Numbered from the stretch's first letter, positions 34,447 to 44,061 are shown. The stretch: 64,000 nt of DNA from Pseudoteredinibacter isoporae (GCF_011602085.1 NZ_JAAONY010000001.1:1798001-1862000); one strand, 5' to 3'. The notes: a model not told the origin generated them from the sequence alone. Made by a program: numbers and translations.

Positions 34447-34475
34447 TTGACATTTATGTTTTATGCGGTTATTTT
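34447..34475 (+). promoter_or_regulatory. Sigma70-type promoter for the gene at 34502
   Basis: TTGACA at 34447-34452, a 17-nt spacer and TATTTT at 34470-34475, 26 bp before the gene start. The -35 is consensus and the -10 matches at four positions. Confidence 0.5.
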
Positions 34476-34501
34476 GACCACTCTTTAATGCAAGTCTTTA
34501 G

Positions 34502-35191
34502 GTGTCCAAAATGGGTAAGGTTGTGAATTGCTGGGCTCGTGAGGTGTCTGAATGCGGAGGTGTTCAATCTCGAGAGCATTATGTCTCAAGTGGTATTTTT
34601 ACCGATGATTTTATTTATCTAGAAGGGTTGAGCTTTGCTAAATCCGGGAAGGTTATTCCCAAAAAGCGTGCTGTGAAAAAATGCTTGTGTCAAAAGCATA
34701 ATATGGCTTTATCTTCGTACGATGCAGAGGCTCAGAAGGTGAGGCAACATCTTGAATATATCCATGCCAGAGTGGAAAAGGTTATGGGTTCTGCGGGAAA
34801 CCGAAAATTAATCACTCATATGAAATATGCAGACTATGAGTTTTTTTGTCGCTGGACTTTAAAGACGTTTATCAATTTTATTGATGACTTCAAATATAAG
34901 CCTATCGTAGATACTGATGATTTAGCTCGAGCGGTTTTTAGCGAGAATAGTGTTCTTGATTATGTGGCGTTGACCAATGTTATGCCTCAAGGGTTGGATT
35001 TTCAGATATCCCAAATTGTACAGGTGTCGCCCTTAGAGAAAGACGGGGCTACCATCGGAGCTGACATAGTATTTTGTGGGTTGCATTTTTCTATGCACCT
35101 TCTACCCCAGTTGCCGACTAATAAGAGAAAACTGAAGTTGACTTTTGAAGTGCCTAAGCGCGGGAGCGCTGTAATTCTAAAAATGAAGTGA
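34502..35191 (+). CDS. Uncharacterised protein with HNH/zinc-like N-terminus
   Basis: 229 residues from GTG at 34502 (ATG at 34511 possible). C10, C18, H26 (SREHYVSSGIF) and C61, C63, H66 (KKCLCQKHNMALSSYD) form a pattern like a degenerate HNH or zinc-ribbon unit. The rest is mixed helical/strand with no recognised domain. It lies between the integrase and the tRNA, a usual place for accessory cargo. A nuclease function is a guess. Confidence 0.5.
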   Translation: MSKMGKVVNCWAREVSECGGVQSREHYVSSGIFTDDFIYLEGLSFAKSGKVIPKKRAVKKCLCQKHNMALSSYDAEAQKVRQHLEYIHARVEKVMGSAGNRKLITHMKYADYEFFCRWTLKTFINFIDDFKYKPIVDTDDLARAVFSENSVLDYVALTNVMPQGLDFQISQIVQVSPLEKDGATIGADIVFCGLHFSMHLLPQLPTNKRKLKLTFEVPKRGSAVILKMK

Positions 35192-35222
35192 ATTCCAGTT
35201 TTATATGGACAAATTGGTGGAC

Positions 35223-35262
35223 AAAAAAAAGAGCAGTGTTAGTCAATCCTAACCTGCTCTTC
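35223..35262 (-). terminator. Terminator of tRNA-Met
   Basis: AAGAGCAG/CTGCTCTT stem with inner GTTAG/CTAAC pairing. The A-run at 35223-35230 gives a U-run on the minus strand, right after the tRNA 3' end. It may also stop transcription of the plus-strand gene ending at 35191. Confidence 0.7.
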
Positions 35263-35274
35263 TTTTATATGTAG

Positions 35275-35320
35275 TGGTAGCTAGGGGCGGACTTGAACCG
35301 CCGACCCCAGCATTATGAGT
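35275..35320 (-). repeat. tRNA-Met 3'-half repeat, att copy inside the intact tRNA
   Basis: The 46-nt counterpart of 29461-29506, with three mismatches. It starts at the anticodon loop and runs through the encoded CCA; it is the att copy that keeps the tRNA whole. Confidence 0.7.
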
Positions 35321-35351
35321 GCTGTGCTCTAACCAGCTGAGCTACCTAGCC
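35275..35351 (-). tRNA. tRNA-Met (CAT), elongator
   Basis: 77 nt with encoded CCA. The cloverleaf is complete: acceptor GGCTAGG/CCTAGCT, D arm with AGCTCAGCTGGTTAGAGC, anticodon loop CTCATAA and T arm with GGTTCAAGTCC. It closely follows gammaproteobacterial elongator tRNA-Met. The first acceptor pair is G1-U72 rather than G-C. It lacks the C1-A72 mismatch of the initiator. It serves as integration site of the island to its left. Confidence 0.92.
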
Positions 35352-35455
35352 ACTAAGTTCTGAATATCACACCTGGGTGCGTCTCAGAGGGCGCGTATTT
35401 TGGCTATTTGGTGTTTCTCTGTCAAGGGCTAAGGGCTTAATTTTTCAGCTTTTTT

Positions 35456-36397
35456 TCACTTTTCTGCTGCGGGCAGTTTGGGCCTGACCAGTGCGGTGGT
35501 CATGGAGCCGCCAACCACCAGCAGGGCGCCCAGCCAGCTTATCCAGTTCAGGCTTTCGGCCTGGATCATATCGGGCAGTGCCCAAGCTGCCAGATGCACG
35601 AAAAACAGGCTGGTGAGCGGCACGATGGTGATGGTGGCGCTGACGCGGCTGGCCTGCCAGTGTTCCATGGCCATGGCGAAGGCGCCGTAGGAAAGCGCGG
35701 TGTTGATGCTGGCGAAGATCAGGCAGTAGAGCTGGGTTTGGTTCAGCTCAAAAATTTGCTCGGGCTTGGACAGTGGCAGGAAGAGCAGGGTACCCACTAT
35801 ATAGATGGTCAGCAGAACTTCTTGTGAGCCGAATTCTTTAAGCAGCTGTTTTTGCGCGAGGCCGTAGATGGCCCAGCATACGGCCGAGGCCAATACGATG
35901 CCGACGCCCAGGTTGTATTGGCTGTCGCCTTCAGCGGCGAACAGGCTGGGCAGGCGGTGATTGAAAAACAGCAGCAGGCCGATGGTGAACACGACGACGC
36001 CGATCTTCTGCCAGCCCCGGAAGGCTTCTTTATAAAGCCAGACGCTGGCCAGCAACAGCAGCATGGGGGCGACTTGAATGGTGAGCTGGGCGGCTTCGGG
36101 GCTGGACAGGTCGAGCCCGCGTACCCACAGGTAGTAGTTGCCGCAGAGGCCGGTAATGGCCACCAGCATGGGTAGGCCGATTTTCGGCTTGGTGATTTTA
36201 CGCCACTGGTAGCCGCCGCGCAGGGCGTAGTAACCACCCACTATGGCGGTGGAGATCAGCATGCGGTACCAGATGATGGTATTGGTATCCATGGCTGCCA
36301 GCAGCCCTTGAATGGCCACTGGCAGTGAGCCCCAGAGCAGGGCGGTGAAGAGGCTGAGGGCTAAGCCCAGCTGCCAACGATCGCTGGGCTGATGCAT
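35456..36397 (-). CDS. EamA/DMT-family transporter
   Basis: 313 residues, ten transmembrane helices in two EamA repeats (FTALLWGSLPVAIQGLL in the first, SAVCWAIYGLAQKQLL in the second). A drug/metabolite-type exporter or importer of the inner membrane; substrate unknown. The ATG lies 3 bp after the ychF stop, so it is the second gene of a ychF operon. Confidence 0.88.
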   Translation of the reverse strand: MHQPSDRWQLGLALSLFTALLWGSLPVAIQGLLAAMDTNTIIWYRMLISTAIVGGYYALRGGYQWRKITKPKIGLPMLVAITGLCGNYYLWVRGLDLSSPEAAQLTIQVAPMLLLLASVWLYKEAFRGWQKIGVVVFTIGLLLFFNHRLPSLFAAEGDSQYNLGVGIVLASAVCWAIYGLAQKQLLKEFGSQEVLLTIYIVGTLLFLPLSKPEQIFELNQTQLYCLIFASINTALSYGAFAMAMEHWQASRVSATITIVPLTSLFFVHLAAWALPDMIQAESLNWISWLGALLVVGGSMTTALVRPKLPAAEK

Positions 36398-36400
36398 GGC

Positions 36401-37492
36401 TTATACGTTAAAGCGGAAGTGGATAACGTCGCCGTCGGCTACGATGTAGTCTTTACCTTCCAGGCGCCATTTGCCGGCGTCTTTTGCGCCCGCTTCGCCG
36501 TTGTTGTCGATGTAGTCGTCGTAGCTCACAATCTCGGCGCGAATAAAGCCTTTTTCAAAGTCGGTGTGAATTTTACCGGCCGCCTGCGGTGCGGTTGCGC
36601 CGACAGGGATGGTCCAGGCGCGCACTTCTTTGACGCCAGCGGTAAAGTAGGTGTGCAGGCCCAGTAACTCATAACCGGCACGGATTACGCGGTTCAGGCC
36701 TGGCTCTTCCTGGCCAAGTTCTTCCAGGAATTCCGCTTTTTCATCGTCGTCCAGCTCGGAGATCTCGGCTTCAATCTTGTTACAGATCGGCACGACAACG
36801 GCTTTTTCTTCGGCGGCGATGGCTTTTACGGTATCGAGGTGCGGGTTGTTCTCAAAGCCTTCTTCATCCACGTTGGCGATGTACATGGTGGGCTTCAGGG
36901 TCAGCAGGCTGAGCGGCTTGAGTTGCTGCAGTTCATCCTCGTTCAGGCCGAATGAACGCAGTGGCTTGGCTTCGTTCAGATGCGGCAGGATTTTTTCCAT
37001 CAGGGCTTTCATCTTGATGGCGTCTTTGTCCTGGCCTTTGGCGGCTTTGGTGAAGCGTTGCAGGGCTTTCTCGCAGCTTTCCAAGTCGGCCAGGGCCAGT
37101 TCGGTGTTGATCACATCAACGTCGGCAGCGGGATTGATCTGGCCTTCAACGTGGACCACGTTTTCATCTTCAAAACAGCGCACTACGTGGGCGATGGCAT
37201 CGGTTTCGCGGATATTTGCCAGGAACTGGTTACCCAGGCCTTCGCCTTTGGAGGCGCCAGCAACCAGACCGGCGATGTCCACAAACTCCATGGTGGTGGC
37301 GATGACTTTTTCAGGCTTCACGATGGCGGCCAGTTTGTCCTGACGTGGATCGGGAACGGCTACCACGCCGGCATTAGGCTCGATGGTGCAAAACGGAAAG
37401 TTCTCGGCGCCAATACCCGCCTGGGTCAAGGCGTTAAAGAGAGTGGATTTACCTACATTGGGAAGGCCAACAATGCCGCAATTAAAGCCCAT
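36401..37492 (-). CDS. ychF: Ribosome-binding ATPase YchF (Obg family)
   Basis: 363 residues. The P-loop [15 protein letters not shown] is at the N-terminus, switch region [11 protein letters not shown] follows, and NKIE replaces the usual NKxD, which explains the ATP preference of this family. A coiled coil (residues about 130-200) and a C-terminal TGS domain ([19 protein letters not shown]) complete it. Cytoplasmic, ribosome-associated, linked to oxidative-stress response. Length is typical. Confidence 0.97.
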   Translation of the reverse strand: MGFNCGIVGLPNVGKSTLFNALTQAGIGAENFPFCTIEPNAGVVAVPDPRQDKLAAIVKPEKVIATTMEFVDIAGLVAGASKGEGLGNQFLANIRETDAIAHVVRCFEDENVVHVEGQINPAADVDVINTELALADLESCEKALQRFTKAAKGQDKDAIKMKALMEKILPHLNEAKPLRSFGLNEDELQQLKPLSLLTLKPTMYIANVDEEGFENNPHLDTVKAIAAEEKAVVVPICNKIEAEISELDDDEKAEFLEELGQEEPGLNRVIRAGYELLGLHTYFTAGVKEVRAWTIPVGATAPQAAGKIHTDFEKGFIRAEIVSYDDYIDNNGEAGAKDAGKWRLEGKDYIVADGDVIHFRFNV

Positions 37493-37772
37493 AGTGTCTT
37501 GTCTCGCTTGAAATCTGTGTCATAGCCCCGGCTGGGGCGAAAATAGGCGGGCATTCTACTACAGGCGCTGGGTCAGCAACACAGTTGGTTATCGCCGAAT
37601 TTATTGAATATTCTCATTGATCGGGTTGAGGGGGGGGATGGCTGGATCGTTTCAGCCCTAATGCTTTTCTGCACCTGCTCGAAAGTCGCCATTTATGGGG
37701 GCATATCGGACGTCAACGGCCCTGGGGGTGCCGGCGGTTAAGCCCATAATCACTACAACAACAGGCGATGTT

Positions 37773-39398
37773 ATGACTGCAACTGCTGCTGCCCAGCCGG
37801 ATACGGCCGGGGACCTTTTTGGTCATCCAAAAGGTCTTTATATCTGCTTTGCCACAGAAATGTGGGAACGCTTCTCTTTCTACGGCATGAAGTATCTGCT
37901 GCTTCTTTATTTGACCAAATACCACTTGTTTACCGATGACATGGGCCTGGAAGTTCTTGGTTCTTACACGGGTTTGGTATACGCGCTGCCGGTAATCGGG
38001 GGGGTGTTGGCGGATCGCTATCTGGGGATGCGTAAAGCGGTATTGTTTGGCGGCTTGTTGCTGGTACTGGGTCACTTGTTGATGGCGGTAGAAGGCCATC
38101 AGGCGGTTCAGTATGAAGCGGGCACTGTGCTTGAGCAGGCGGTGACGCTGGCGAACGGTGAAGTGATTGCGGCAGGTACCCTGCTGCAGGAAACCATCAA
38201 AATTCAGGATCTGGCGGCATTGAAGGTGTTCTACCTGGCCTTGGCGCTGATCGTTGTGGGTGTGGGCTTTCTGAAGCCAAACATCTCTACCATTGTGGGC
38301 CAGCTTTACCCCGAGGGTGATGAGCGCCGCGATTCCGGTTTCACCATCTTCTATATGGGTATCAACATTGGTTCCTTTATCGCTACCGTAGTTTGTGGCT
38401 GGTTGGGTGAAACCTACGGTTGGGGCTACGGCTTCGGCTTGGCCGGTATCGGCATGTTGCTGGGTCTGGTGACCTTTATCTGGGGGCAAAAATATCTCAA
38501 TGGTCTGGCTGAGCCCAATGATCCTGAGGTGATGAAGCAGAAAGCGATTGGTCCTCTAACGAAAGAGTGGGCGATTTACCTGGGTTCTTTTGCGAGCCTG
38601 GCGCTGTTCTGGTTTGTGGTTCAGCACGAGCCCATCGTCTTTATCGGTCAGCAGGCTTTGCTGGTGATGGCGGGTGTGGGTCTCTTGGCGTACACGGTTC
38701 AGAAAGGTACCAAAGAAGACATTCATCGAATGTTGGTGCTTCTGGTCCTGATCGCATCAACCATCGTGTTCTGGTCGCTGTTTGAGCAGAGCGCGGGTTC
38801 CATGACGCTGTACGCTGACCGTGTGGTGGATCGTAGCTTTGGCGGTTTTGAATTTACCGCATCCCAGTTTGGTTCTTTGAACGCCTTCTTCATTATGTTG
38901 CTGGCGCTGCCCTTTGCCTGGATCTGGGTACAGCTTTCCAAGCGTGGCATGAACCCGAATGCGGCTGTGAAATTCGGCTTGGGCATTGTACTGGCTGGTC
39001 TGGGTTTCGGTGCCTTGGTATTGGGTGCGCAGTCTACCGATGATCTGGGTCGTATCAGCATGTGGTGGTTGGTGCTCGCGTATCTGCTGCACACCATGGG
39101 TGAGCTGTGTTTGTCACCAGTGGGTTTGTCGGCGGTAACCAAGTTGTCGCTGCACCGTATTGTTGGCATGGCAATGGGTACCTGGTTCCTGGCAACGGCT
39201 CTGGCTGAAACTGTGGCTCAGCGTATTGCCAAAATGGCGTCCATCGATACGAGCACGACAGACTTAAGTGACGTTACCTCCATTGTTGGCACTTACACTG
39301 AGTTGTACACCTTCCTGATGTGGTTGGGTGTTGGCGTCGGTATTTTCATGATTGTTATCTCTCCGATCCTGAAAAAAGGCATGCATGGGGTGAACTAA
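37773..39398 (+). CDS. POT-family proton-coupled di/tripeptide transporter
   Basis: 541 residues from the ATG at 37773; the frame is open for 26 more codons, but that part is not protein-like. The family signature ETEMWERF-type motif is seen as FATEMWERFSFYG, and the PTR2 motif as FTIFYMGINIGSFIA. Twelve to fourteen helices. It imports small peptides with protons. It stands alone between ychF and a terminator at 39485. Confidence 0.93.
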   Translation: MTATAAAQPDTAGDLFGHPKGLYICFATEMWERFSFYGMKYLLLLYLTKYHLFTDDMGLEVLGSYTGLVYALPVIGGVLADRYLGMRKAVLFGGLLLVLGHLLMAVEGHQAVQYEAGTVLEQAVTLANGEVIAAGTLLQETIKIQDLAALKVFYLALALIVVGVGFLKPNISTIVGQLYPEGDERRDSGFTIFYMGINIGSFIATVVCGWLGETYGWGYGFGLAGIGMLLGLVTFIWGQKYLNGLAEPNDPEVMKQKAIGPLTKEWAIYLGSFASLALFWFVVQHEPIVFIGQQALLVMAGVGLLAYTVQKGTKEDIHRMLVLLVLIASTIVFWSLFEQSAGSMTLYADRVVDRSFGGFEFTASQFGSLNAFFIMLLALPFAWIWVQLSKRGMNPNAAVKFGLGIVLAGLGFGALVLGAQSTDDLGRISMWWLVLAYLLHTMGELCLSPVGLSAVTKLSLHRIVGMAMGTWFLATALAETVAQRIAKMASIDTSTTDLSDVTSIVGTYTELYTFLMWLGVGVGIFMIVISPILKKGMHGVN

Positions 39399-39484
39399 GA
39401 CCCCAGATGCCAATTATTTGTTGATTGCTTAAACTTTTGGCCAAAACTCCCGCTAAAGTAGTGGAGGGCGCCAAAAATGAACTA

Positions 39485-39514
39485 AAATAGCTCCTACTAA
39501 GGGGCTATTTTTTT
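39485..39514 (+). terminator. Rho-independent terminator after the POT gene
   Basis: AAATAGCTCC / GGGGCTATTT stem of 10 bp with loop TACTAA, followed by a run of T. Confidence 0.85.
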
Positions 39515-39595
39515 GTCTATAACTATATAAAAGTCCTTAGGGTTTGCCTGTGAATTCACTGGGCGCGTGAAGTTAGCGGTCGATAAGAGCTTTTA

Positions 39596-41836
39596 ATGAC
39601 AGAAGAAACGGCATTCAGTATTAACCCCTTTCGGGCTTTTATACGGCACCCCCTATTGTCGGCTGCTGCGGTATTTATTCTGTCCCTGTCCCTTTGCACC
39701 ATCTTTCTCTTCTATGAGGCCAATCGCCTCCAAAGCCTTCGACAATACAATGCCTTAACCGAGATGTTGGCCATCAAAGCCCGCCTGGAAGGCATGATGA
39801 CGAGCCACAGCATGATGCTCTCGGGCCTGCACACCAATGTGATGCTTGAGCCCGATATGGACGAAGAAAAGTTTGAAATGCTCGCTAAGGGCATGATGGG
39901 GCACAGCACCCAAATGATCGGTCTGAGCTGGATTCCGGTTTCCCAGCCAGAGAGCAACACACTGAGTCCATCGGCCGAGCGAACCTATGGGCATTCCATG
40001 CCGGATCTGTCCATTTTTGAAAGCGCCGTCAGCCGAGCCATCGACAGCCACCAATTGGTGATTGCCGGCCCGAATCAGGATGGCGAGAAGCGTTATCTGT
40101 ATATGTTGTTGCCGGTGCATTATCAGGATGCGTTGTTGGGCATTGTGATCGGCGTGGTGGATCACACGGCTATGTTGTCCCGCTCGGGTGTGGATTCCCC
40201 GAATCTTCCTGAGCAGGTGGCACTGCGCTGGCTGGCTGAAGATGGCAGCCCGGCAGTGGTGTTCTATGGCGAAGCGGATGCTTTCAGTATTTCCAGTGTT
40301 CAGTTGAACATCGATCTGCCTAGTGGGCGCTGGCAGGCGGCTGTGGATGTGGACGATAAAGGTTGGGCTGCAGCAGGCTTCCGTTTGGCCATGGCGGCGG
40401 CTCTGGGTATTGTGGTTTCGGCCTTGCTGGCGTTGGCGGCTTACACCGTGGCAAGCAGTTACGCTCGTCGTGAGCAAGCTGTGCAATCGGCCAATTACCG
40501 GGCCAACTACGATGCCTTAACCGGGCTGATTAATCGCAATTTTTTCTCCAATCAGTTGCAGCAGGCGATTAATTCCCACAGCCGCCTGAAACGAAAATTT
40601 TCCCTGATGTTTATCGATCTGGATTTTTTCAAGCAGGTGAATGACACCTGGGGGCATCGTGCGGGCGATGAATTATTGCAGGAACTGGCAAGCCGCTTGA
40701 TGGGCTTTGTGCGCAAAAGTGATGTGGTGGCGCGCCTTGCTGGTGATGAGTTTGTGGTTTTGATGCAGAATTCCGAAAGCGCCACTCAGGTGGATTTACT
40801 GGCCAATCGCATTCTTGCTTATTTAAATCAGCCCTATGATATTGCCGGCCAAAAATTATCGATCAGTTGCAGCATTGGTATCGCGATGTTTCCTGATGAT
40901 GGTCAAAGTGCAGAGGCAATTTTGAGTCATTCGGACACCGCTATGTACGCGGCCAAAAAAGCCGGCCGGAATCGTGTAACGTTGTTTAATGACGACATGC
41001 GCGATGAGGCCCAGCATCAGCTCTTAATGCACAATGATATTATCAACGGCCTGGAGAAGGGCGAGTTTGATGTGTATTACCAGCCCATTATGCATATGGA
41101 TACGGGAACCGTTGAAAAATGTGAGGCTCTGATCCGCTGGTGCCATCCTGAAAAAGGGTTTATTCCACCCAATGAATTTATTGGGGTGGCTGAAAATACC
41201 GGGGCAATTCGTTCGATTGGGCGTTGGGTGCTGGAACGTGTTTGCCAGGATTTCAATCGCTGGACCGATATGGGTTTGGATTTATCGGTATCCATCAACC
41301 GTTCGGTCAGCGAGTTTTACCCTTCCGGTTCCCACCGGGAATGGGAAGATCTGGTATCCAGTTATGGCATTGATCCTGCCAAAATTATTTTTGAAATTAC
41401 CGAATCTCTGTTTATGGACGGCAATGAATCGCCTGTCGATGAACTGAAACAAATGCGCAGCAATGGCTTCCGCTTCGCCATTGATGATTTTGGAACGGGT
41501 TATTCCGCGATTAATTATCTGCGTAACTATCCGGTCGATTTTATAAAAATTGATCGGTCGTTTGTGATGGACATTCTGGACAATGCCCAGGACCGTACTC
41601 TGGTGGAAGTGATCATCAAAATGGGTAAGGCCCTGGGGATTGGTGTCATCGCAGAAGGAGTGGAAAACATAGAGCAGCTACAGGCTCTGAAGGTATTTGA
41701 TTGCGACTGCATTCAGGGGTATTACCTTGCTAGGCCTATGCCTGTTGAGGATTTTATTCATTTTTGCAATGCCTATCGCCCCGGCGAATTAGGCCCGGCG
41801 GAGCCCCATGTCGAACAATACCTGGAACAACAATGA
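39596..41836 (+). CDS. Membrane GGDEF-EAL protein with CHASE-like sensor
   Basis: 746 residues. Two transmembrane helices (about 20-40 and 263-285) enclose a periplasmic CHASE-like domain. The GGDEF domain has RLAGDEFVVLM with an upstream RKSD inhibitory site; AGDEF is a tolerated variant. The EAL domain has EALIRW, FEITESL, IDDFGTGYS, IKIDRSF and AEGVE, so phosphodiesterase activity is likely. A dual or switching c-di-GMP enzyme. It overlaps the methyltransferase gene by 29 bp. Confidence 0.92.
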   Translation: MTEETAFSINPFRAFIRHPLLSAAAVFILSLSLCTIFLFYEANRLQSLRQYNALTEMLAIKARLEGMMTSHSMMLSGLHTNVMLEPDMDEEKFEMLAKGMMGHSTQMIGLSWIPVSQPESNTLSPSAERTYGHSMPDLSIFESAVSRAIDSHQLVIAGPNQDGEKRYLYMLLPVHYQDALLGIVIGVVDHTAMLSRSGVDSPNLPEQVALRWLAEDGSPAVVFYGEADAFSISSVQLNIDLPSGRWQAAVDVDDKGWAAAGFRLAMAAALGIVVSALLALAAYTVASSYARREQAVQSANYRANYDALTGLINRNFFSNQLQQAINSHSRLKRKFSLMFIDLDFFKQVNDTWGHRAGDELLQELASRLMGFVRKSDVVARLAGDEFVVLMQNSESATQVDLLANRILAYLNQPYDIAGQKLSISCSIGIAMFPDDGQSAEAILSHSDTAMYAAKKAGRNRVTLFNDDMRDEAQHQLLMHNDIINGLEKGEFDVYYQPIMHMDTGTVEKCEALIRWCHPEKGFIPPNEFIGVAENTGAIRSIGRWVLERVCQDFNRWTDMGLDLSVSINRSVSEFYPSGSHREWEDLVSSYGIDPAKIIFEITESLFMDGNESPVDELKQMRSNGFRFAIDDFGTGYSAINYLRNYPVDFIKIDRSFVMDILDNAQDRTLVEVIIKMGKALGIGVIAEGVENIEQLQALKVFDCDCIQGYYLARPMPVEDFIHFCNAYRPGELGPAEPHVEQYLEQQ

Positions 41837-42461
41837 CAGTGCGCTGAATTCAAATCGCGATAATTCATACGACCCCTGGTTAGAAAGCCAAATTAATCAG
41901 GAGCTTTTTCATGCCGAAGACCCTCTCGCGCTGGATTTGGGGTGTGGCATTGGTTCTGGAAGTGCGTTGCTGAGGCGCTTGGGTTTTAAAGTGGTCAGCA
42001 CAGATTTCAGCCCGCAGGCTTTATTAAAAGCCAAAAGCCTCGGTAATATCGATACTGCTTTTGTGGCCGATGCGGAAACACTGGCGAGCACTTTGAGCGA
42101 ACGGCGCTTCCACCTGATTCTCGCCAATTTGTCGCTTCGCTATATCCCCAAAGATCGCCTGCAAGTTACTCTCCTGGCTTTATTGACCTCGCTGAAAGAA
42201 AAAGGGCAGTTGATTGCACGCTTTAATCATCGCAGCGACATAGTGGTCGAAGACGATCAAACAGGATTTGCCGAAGCGGATGAGATTCTGACAACCTTTT
42301 ACACCATCGACGATTTGTTGAACATCTGCAATCCCATTTTGAGCGAGCTAAAAGATTGCCGACAGGGCGAAAACTGGTTTTACCAGATCAAAGAATCGGA
42401 TAGCCAGGGCCTGGGTGGCGCAAAGCGGGTGTTAACTCTGGATTGGCGTTGCCAGCGCTAG
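41808..42461 (+). CDS. Class I SAM-dependent methyltransferase
   Basis: 217 residues. Motif I is ALDLGCGIGSGSALL; the acidic end of strand 2 is STDFSP and motif IV is LILANLSLRY. The acceptor is unknown. The ATG at 41808 lies inside the end of the GGDEF-EAL gene (29-bp overlap, different frame), so the two are co-transcribed. Functional link to c-di-GMP signalling is not evident. Confidence 0.82.
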   Translation: MSNNTWNNNDSALNSNRDNSYDPWLESQINQELFHAEDPLALDLGCGIGSGSALLRRLGFKVVSTDFSPQALLKAKSLGNIDTAFVADAETLASTLSERRFHLILANLSLRYIPKDRLQVTLLALLTSLKEKGQLIARFNHRSDIVVEDDQTGFAEADEILTTFYTIDDLLNICNPILSELKDCRQGENWFYQIKESDSQGLGGAKRVLTLDWRCQR

Positions 42462-42619
42462 GGTAAAGTCGATGCCAATAAAATCTTGGCGTGGTTTTTC
42501 TATGGGTGTTTCGGAAGTTTGGCTCTTGAGGCAGGAATGGTGAAAAGAGCCGCTAGGATGTATTTATACGTTACCCGGAACCCAGCCCCACTGAATGGCT
42601 CGGTTCCGAGTGTGTTCAA

Positions 42620-43993
42620 TTAAATGCACTTCAAATAGGCACTGTATTCCAACTGGGTCACTCGGCTGTGGAATTCGTTCAGTTCCTGGCGTTTGCACAA
42701 ACCAAAACGATGATGAAACGTTTTGCCAAAGGTTTCGGGAATAAACGTCGATTGTTCAAACAGGCTTAATGATTCGGGCCAGAACTGGGGCAGGCTTGGC
42801 TCAACCTGACTGTAGGCATCGCCTTCAATCGGTGCGTCGGCATTTAGCGTTTCATTCATGCCTTTCAGGGCTCCCGCCAAGATCGCAGACAGCAATAAAT
42901 AGGGATTACAGTCGGCACCACCAATGCGATGTTCGATGCGTCGAGCATCGGCATCACCGGCAGGAACGCGCAGTGCAACCGTACGGTTTTCGTAGCCCCA
43001 GCAAGGGGACGTCGGCGCGTGACAGCCAGCCTGGAAGCGGCGGTAAGAGTTCAGATTCGGCGCAAAGATCGCCATGCAATCTTTCATTGTGGTGGCCATG
43101 CCGGCAATCGCCTGACTCAGCGCTTCGCTGCCTTTGTCGCCGCCATCACTGAAAATGTTGTTGTCGTCATTATCGAGACAACTGAAATGCACATGCATGC
43201 CGTTGCCGGCTTCCTCGCCAAAAGGTTTGGCCATAAACGAGGCGATGTAGCCGTGCTTGCGGCAGACTTCACGAATAACGCGCTTCAGCAGAAATGCTGC
43301 ATCGGCGGCTGCCACCGGATCGGGCAGGTGGTTCAAATTAATTTCATACTGGGACGGCGCGGCCTCTTTGACAAAGGTATCCGTGGGCAGGTCCAGTGCC
43401 TCACAGGCGCTGCGCAATTCATCCAGAAGCTCGCGTTGTTCCTGCATGCTGTCGAGGTGATACGGTTGACCACCCAAACTCGCAGAACCATCGGCTTCCA
43501 CACTGCTGTGTTGCGGGCTGCCATCGGCATTTAATTCGGATTTCAATAAAAAGAATTCCATTTCAACAGCAACCACCGGGCGCAACCCTTTTTCGGAGTA
43601 CTGCTCGGCAATATTTTTCAGGATATTGCGTGGGTCGCCATCATCATCACGGCCATCCATATCGGCCATGGTGATTTGCATTTGAGCGCTGCCAGAGCGC
43701 CAGGGAATGCGTTGCAAACTTCCTGGCACTGGCAGGCAGAGACCATCGGCATCACCGGTAGCGAACACGATTTCTTCCAGATCGCGGCCCCAGATGTCCA
43801 TGCTTAATGCGGTGGTGGGCAACTTGAGATTGCCTTTAAACACTTTTTCCAGATTGTCTCTGGGGATGAGCTTGCCGCGCAATAAACCATTGTAGTCGCA
43901 GAGATAGACTTCAATGGTGTGGATGTCGGGGTTGGCCGCTAGAAAATCCCTGGCTTGCTGTAACTGGGGATCTACCGAACTGCTTGTGTTCAT
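42620..43993 (-). CDS. Glutamine synthetase family, gamma-glutamylpolyamine synthetase (PuuA-like)
   Basis: 457 residues. Type I GS architecture: beta-grasp with VYLCDYNGLLRGKLIP, the catalytic segment NGMHVHFSC, and GYENRTVALRVPAGDADARRIEHR with substrate and ATP residues. The RGK segment and overall form match PuuA-like enzymes that glutamylate putrescine or related amines. It sits with an aminotransferase, a permease and a TonB receptor, supporting amine use. Downstream of the receptor on the same strand, with a stem-loop between. Confidence 0.88.
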   Translation of the reverse strand: MNTSSSVDPQLQQARDFLAANPDIHTIEVYLCDYNGLLRGKLIPRDNLEKVFKGNLKLPTTALSMDIWGRDLEEIVFATGDADGLCLPVPGSLQRIPWRSGSAQMQITMADMDGRDDDGDPRNILKNIAEQYSEKGLRPVVAVEMEFFLLKSELNADGSPQHSSVEADGSASLGGQPYHLDSMQEQRELLDELRSACEALDLPTDTFVKEAAPSQYEINLNHLPDPVAAADAAFLLKRVIREVCRKHGYIASFMAKPFGEEAGNGMHVHFSCLDNDDNNIFSDGGDKGSEALSQAIAGMATTMKDCMAIFAPNLNSYRRFQAGCHAPTSPCWGYENRTVALRVPAGDADARRIEHRIGGADCNPYLLLSAILAGALKGMNETLNADAPIEGDAYSQVEPSLPQFWPESLSLFEQSTFIPETFGKTFHHRFGLCKRQELNEFHSRVTQLEYSAYLKCI

Positions 43994-44015
43994 ATGAAAG
44001 CCTTTGGCTTGGCCT

Positions 44016-44041
44016 GAACGCCGCTGTGTTCAGCGGCGTTC
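44016..44041 (-). promoter_or_regulatory. Intercistronic stem-loop, receptor to PuuA-like gene
   Basis: GAACGCCGCTG-TGTT-CAGCGGCGTTC, a perfect 11-bp stem with a 4-nt loop in the 68-bp spacer, without a U-run. Same position and style as the hairpin at 18814. Confidence 0.65.
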
Positions 44042-44061
44042 GAGACCGGGGTTAAAACAAA

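Larger units (their letters stand above)
29461..35320. mobile_element. Integrative element 2 at tRNA-Met, about 5.9 kb
   Basis: Bounded by direct repeats of the tRNA-Met 3' half at 29461-29506 and 35275-35320. It encodes a P2-type tyrosine integrase, an IS remnant and mostly unrecognised cargo. AT-rich compared with the core genes to the right. The integrase has lost its first codons, so the element is probably immobile now. Confidence 0.65.
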
